Below are positions 12,616 through 13,300 of a stretch of DNA of 13,300 nt, in pieces. Source of the DNA: Candidatus Woesearchaeota archaeon (GTDB taxonomy: Archaea > Nanobdellota > Nanobdellia > Woesearchaeales > UBA11716); assembly GCA_013329175.1 (NCBI GenBank), contig DUKR01000104.1:1-13300 (forward strand), read 5' to 3'. Position 1 is the stretch's first letter. Every line of letters begins with the position of its first letter. The position numbers were made by a program, and so were the translations under genes. The notes beneath the pieces are model-generated. The model was not told the origin of the DNA and did not search any database. It was given only the letters and a program-made list of their open reading frames with translations.

Positions 12616-12651
12616 TTCACCTGCTATTAACAATAGTGAAGAGTATTAAAG
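12616..12651 (-). promoter_or_regulatory. promoter and putative operator of the CARF-wHTH gene
   Basis: The minus strand has CTTTAATA (12644-12651) as a TATA-like element. Next to it is an inverted repeat: TTCA (12616-12619), CTATT (12624-12628), AATAG (12632-12636), TGAA (12637-12640). The predicted transcription start (about 12620) falls within the repeat, which also contains the GGTGA ribosome site. This fits an autoregulatory site better than an mRNA hairpin. Confidence 0.4.
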
Positions 12652-12660
12652 CTTTACTGT

Positions 12661-13014
12661 TCAAATTATTCGTGATGCAGATTGATCTTATCTGAGCCGG
12701 ATTTTTGGCAAAAATTGTCATCATAGGAATTTTTTGTGGCAAAAAGCAAAGCGATATTATTCCCCATGGGAATATTTTTGGGGATTTTTGGCTTCAGCTT
12801 AACTGATTCTGCATCACGCAAATTATTGCTTCAGCTTGTTGAAGCCTGCTACCCTGCCGCATGGCCAGAGACGTCAGTCTCGCTGGTTGCGAAGGCTTTT
12901 TTTTCGAAGAAAAGGCCAAGGGCCGAGTAGTCCCGCTGCCTGCCTGCCTCTTTGCAGCTTTGACGGGCATCATTCCTGAAAAATGCATTCCCTAAAGGTT
13001 CATTGCCTACGGCT
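12661..13014. other. intergenic region without a convincing gene
   Basis: Open frames exist on both strands (GTG 12736 plus, 64 codons; 12794-12988 minus) but none has a ribosome site, a TATA box at proper distance or a recognisable product. Short palindromes are present: TATTCCC-CAT-GGGAATA (12758-12774) and CCAGAGAC/GTCT..CTGG (12865-12886); the latter is followed 10 nt later by eight T (12897-12904), which could terminate a plus-strand transcript. TGGCAAAAA occurs twice near 12706 and 12737. Confidence 0.4.
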
Positions 13015-13122
13015 ATGGTGAATTGCGCTAGTTAGTTGAATAATTTTCCGCATTTCACCATCTCAGAAATGCGTTCTATTTTTAATATAATCAACGCATT
13101 TCTCTATACTTTGCCAAATGCG
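13015..13122. repeat. cluster of alternating inverted repeats around CGCATTT/AAATGCG
   Basis: First pair: ATGGTGAATTGCG (13015-13027) and CGCATTTCACCAT (13049-13061), 12 of 13 bases complementary, 21-bp spacer. Second pair: AGAAATGCGTT (13065-13075) and AACGCATTTCT (13093-13103), perfect over 11 bp, 17-bp spacer. The 7-mer alternates in orientation: CGCATTT 13049, AAATGCG 13067, CGCATTT 13095, AAATGCG 13116. The 10-mer CAGAAATGCG is shared with the palindrome in the tRNA-Ser-linked 102-bp repeats. Confidence 0.8.
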
Positions 13123-13300
13123 ATGCTGCTGTTCTCTCTTCTCCTGCCTGCGGTGAAATTGATGATGAACATTCCGTTGTCCACTGCATAGCCGCCCATC
13201 CTTCAACTCCACAGGTGCAGCGCTCAATACTTAGGTGATTGCTGCAACAAATGCCCTGCTGCCAGCGCAGCCCGAGCTTTTTTGGTTTCGCCTTTTATTG
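13104..13300 (-). pseudogene. possible decayed gene entering from the right edge
   Basis: On the minus strand, the stretch translated as SAAPVELKDGR in one frame continues as YAVDNGMFIINFTAGRRRE in the next frame (shift near 13190), ending at the TAG at 13104-13106. The upstream frame has an in-frame TAA at 13231-13233. Joined, the pieces look protein-like, suggesting a frameshifted remnant. Alternatively the 31-codon frame from ATG 13199, preceded by GGAG, is a small gene of its own. The sequence is cut by the window edge, and no family is assigned. Confidence 0.25.

Noticed and set aside
12736..12930. 64-codon frame with a hydrophobic N-terminus (GTG start).
   Set aside because: No ribosome site, T-rich upstream sequence, and the C-terminal half is unlike a protein; a competing minus-strand frame overlaps it.
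13104..13199. Resemblance of YAVDNGMFI to the DNGAMIA motif of Kae1/TsaD.
   Set aside because: Only a few residues match, with one missing, and no other Kae1 motif is visible nearby.

Overview
This is an archaeal chromosome segment. It encodes a transcription factor B with the archaeal Zn-ribbon, B-finger and two cyclin repeats, archaeal-type NMN adenylyltransferase (NadM) and FAD synthase (RibL), Mre11, an AbrB-PhoU regulator and a CARF-winged-helix regulator. Many starts sit about 25-32 bp from a TATA-like box (leaderless or nearly so), and GGTGAT-type ribosome sites occur where there is a leader. Small compact genes, domain fusions and overlapping stops would fit a small-genome lineage such as DPANN, but that placement is an inference; domain Archaea is secure.

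Layout. 1-540: possible left-edge gene, tRNA-Val(GAC), and a long AT-rich leader. 541-1485: tfb (+). 1489-2975: a two-gene unit on the minus strand, a HemK-like methyltransferase fused to a COG2112-type kinase and a one-domain O6-methylguanine-DNA methyltransferase. 2976-3525: three perfect-period 102-bp tandem repeats abutting the 3' end of tRNA-Ser(CGA), each carrying a copy of that tRNA's 3' end. 3526-4427: ribL-nadM, overlapping by ATGA (FAD and NAD synthesis). 4685-8525: a minus-strand run purD, 5-formyl-THF cyclo-ligase, phosphohexomutase, putative lipoprotein. 8581-9288: PIN-domain protein, divergent from purD over a shared TATA element flanked by a perfect 8-bp dyad. 9285-10238: AbrB-PhoU regulator, divergent from a 28-codon small ORF over a large inverted repeat. 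10534-11763: mre11 without rad50. 11836-11908: tRNA-Arg(GCG). 11957-12610: CARF-wHTH regulator. 12611-13300: mostly non-coding, with clustered inverted repeats and a possible decayed gene at the right edge.

Functionally the window mixes information processing (tfb, three tRNAs, release-factor-type methyltransferase, mre11, ogt) and cofactor/purine/folate metabolism (ribL, nadM, purD, cyclo-ligase). The most unusual structure is the tRNA-Ser-linked tandem array, whose palindromic core (CAGAAATGCG/GCATTTCTG) reappears in the inverted-repeat cluster near 13.07 kb. No CRISPR array, transposase or integrase gene is visible. Statements about promoters and operators rest on motif and spacing only.
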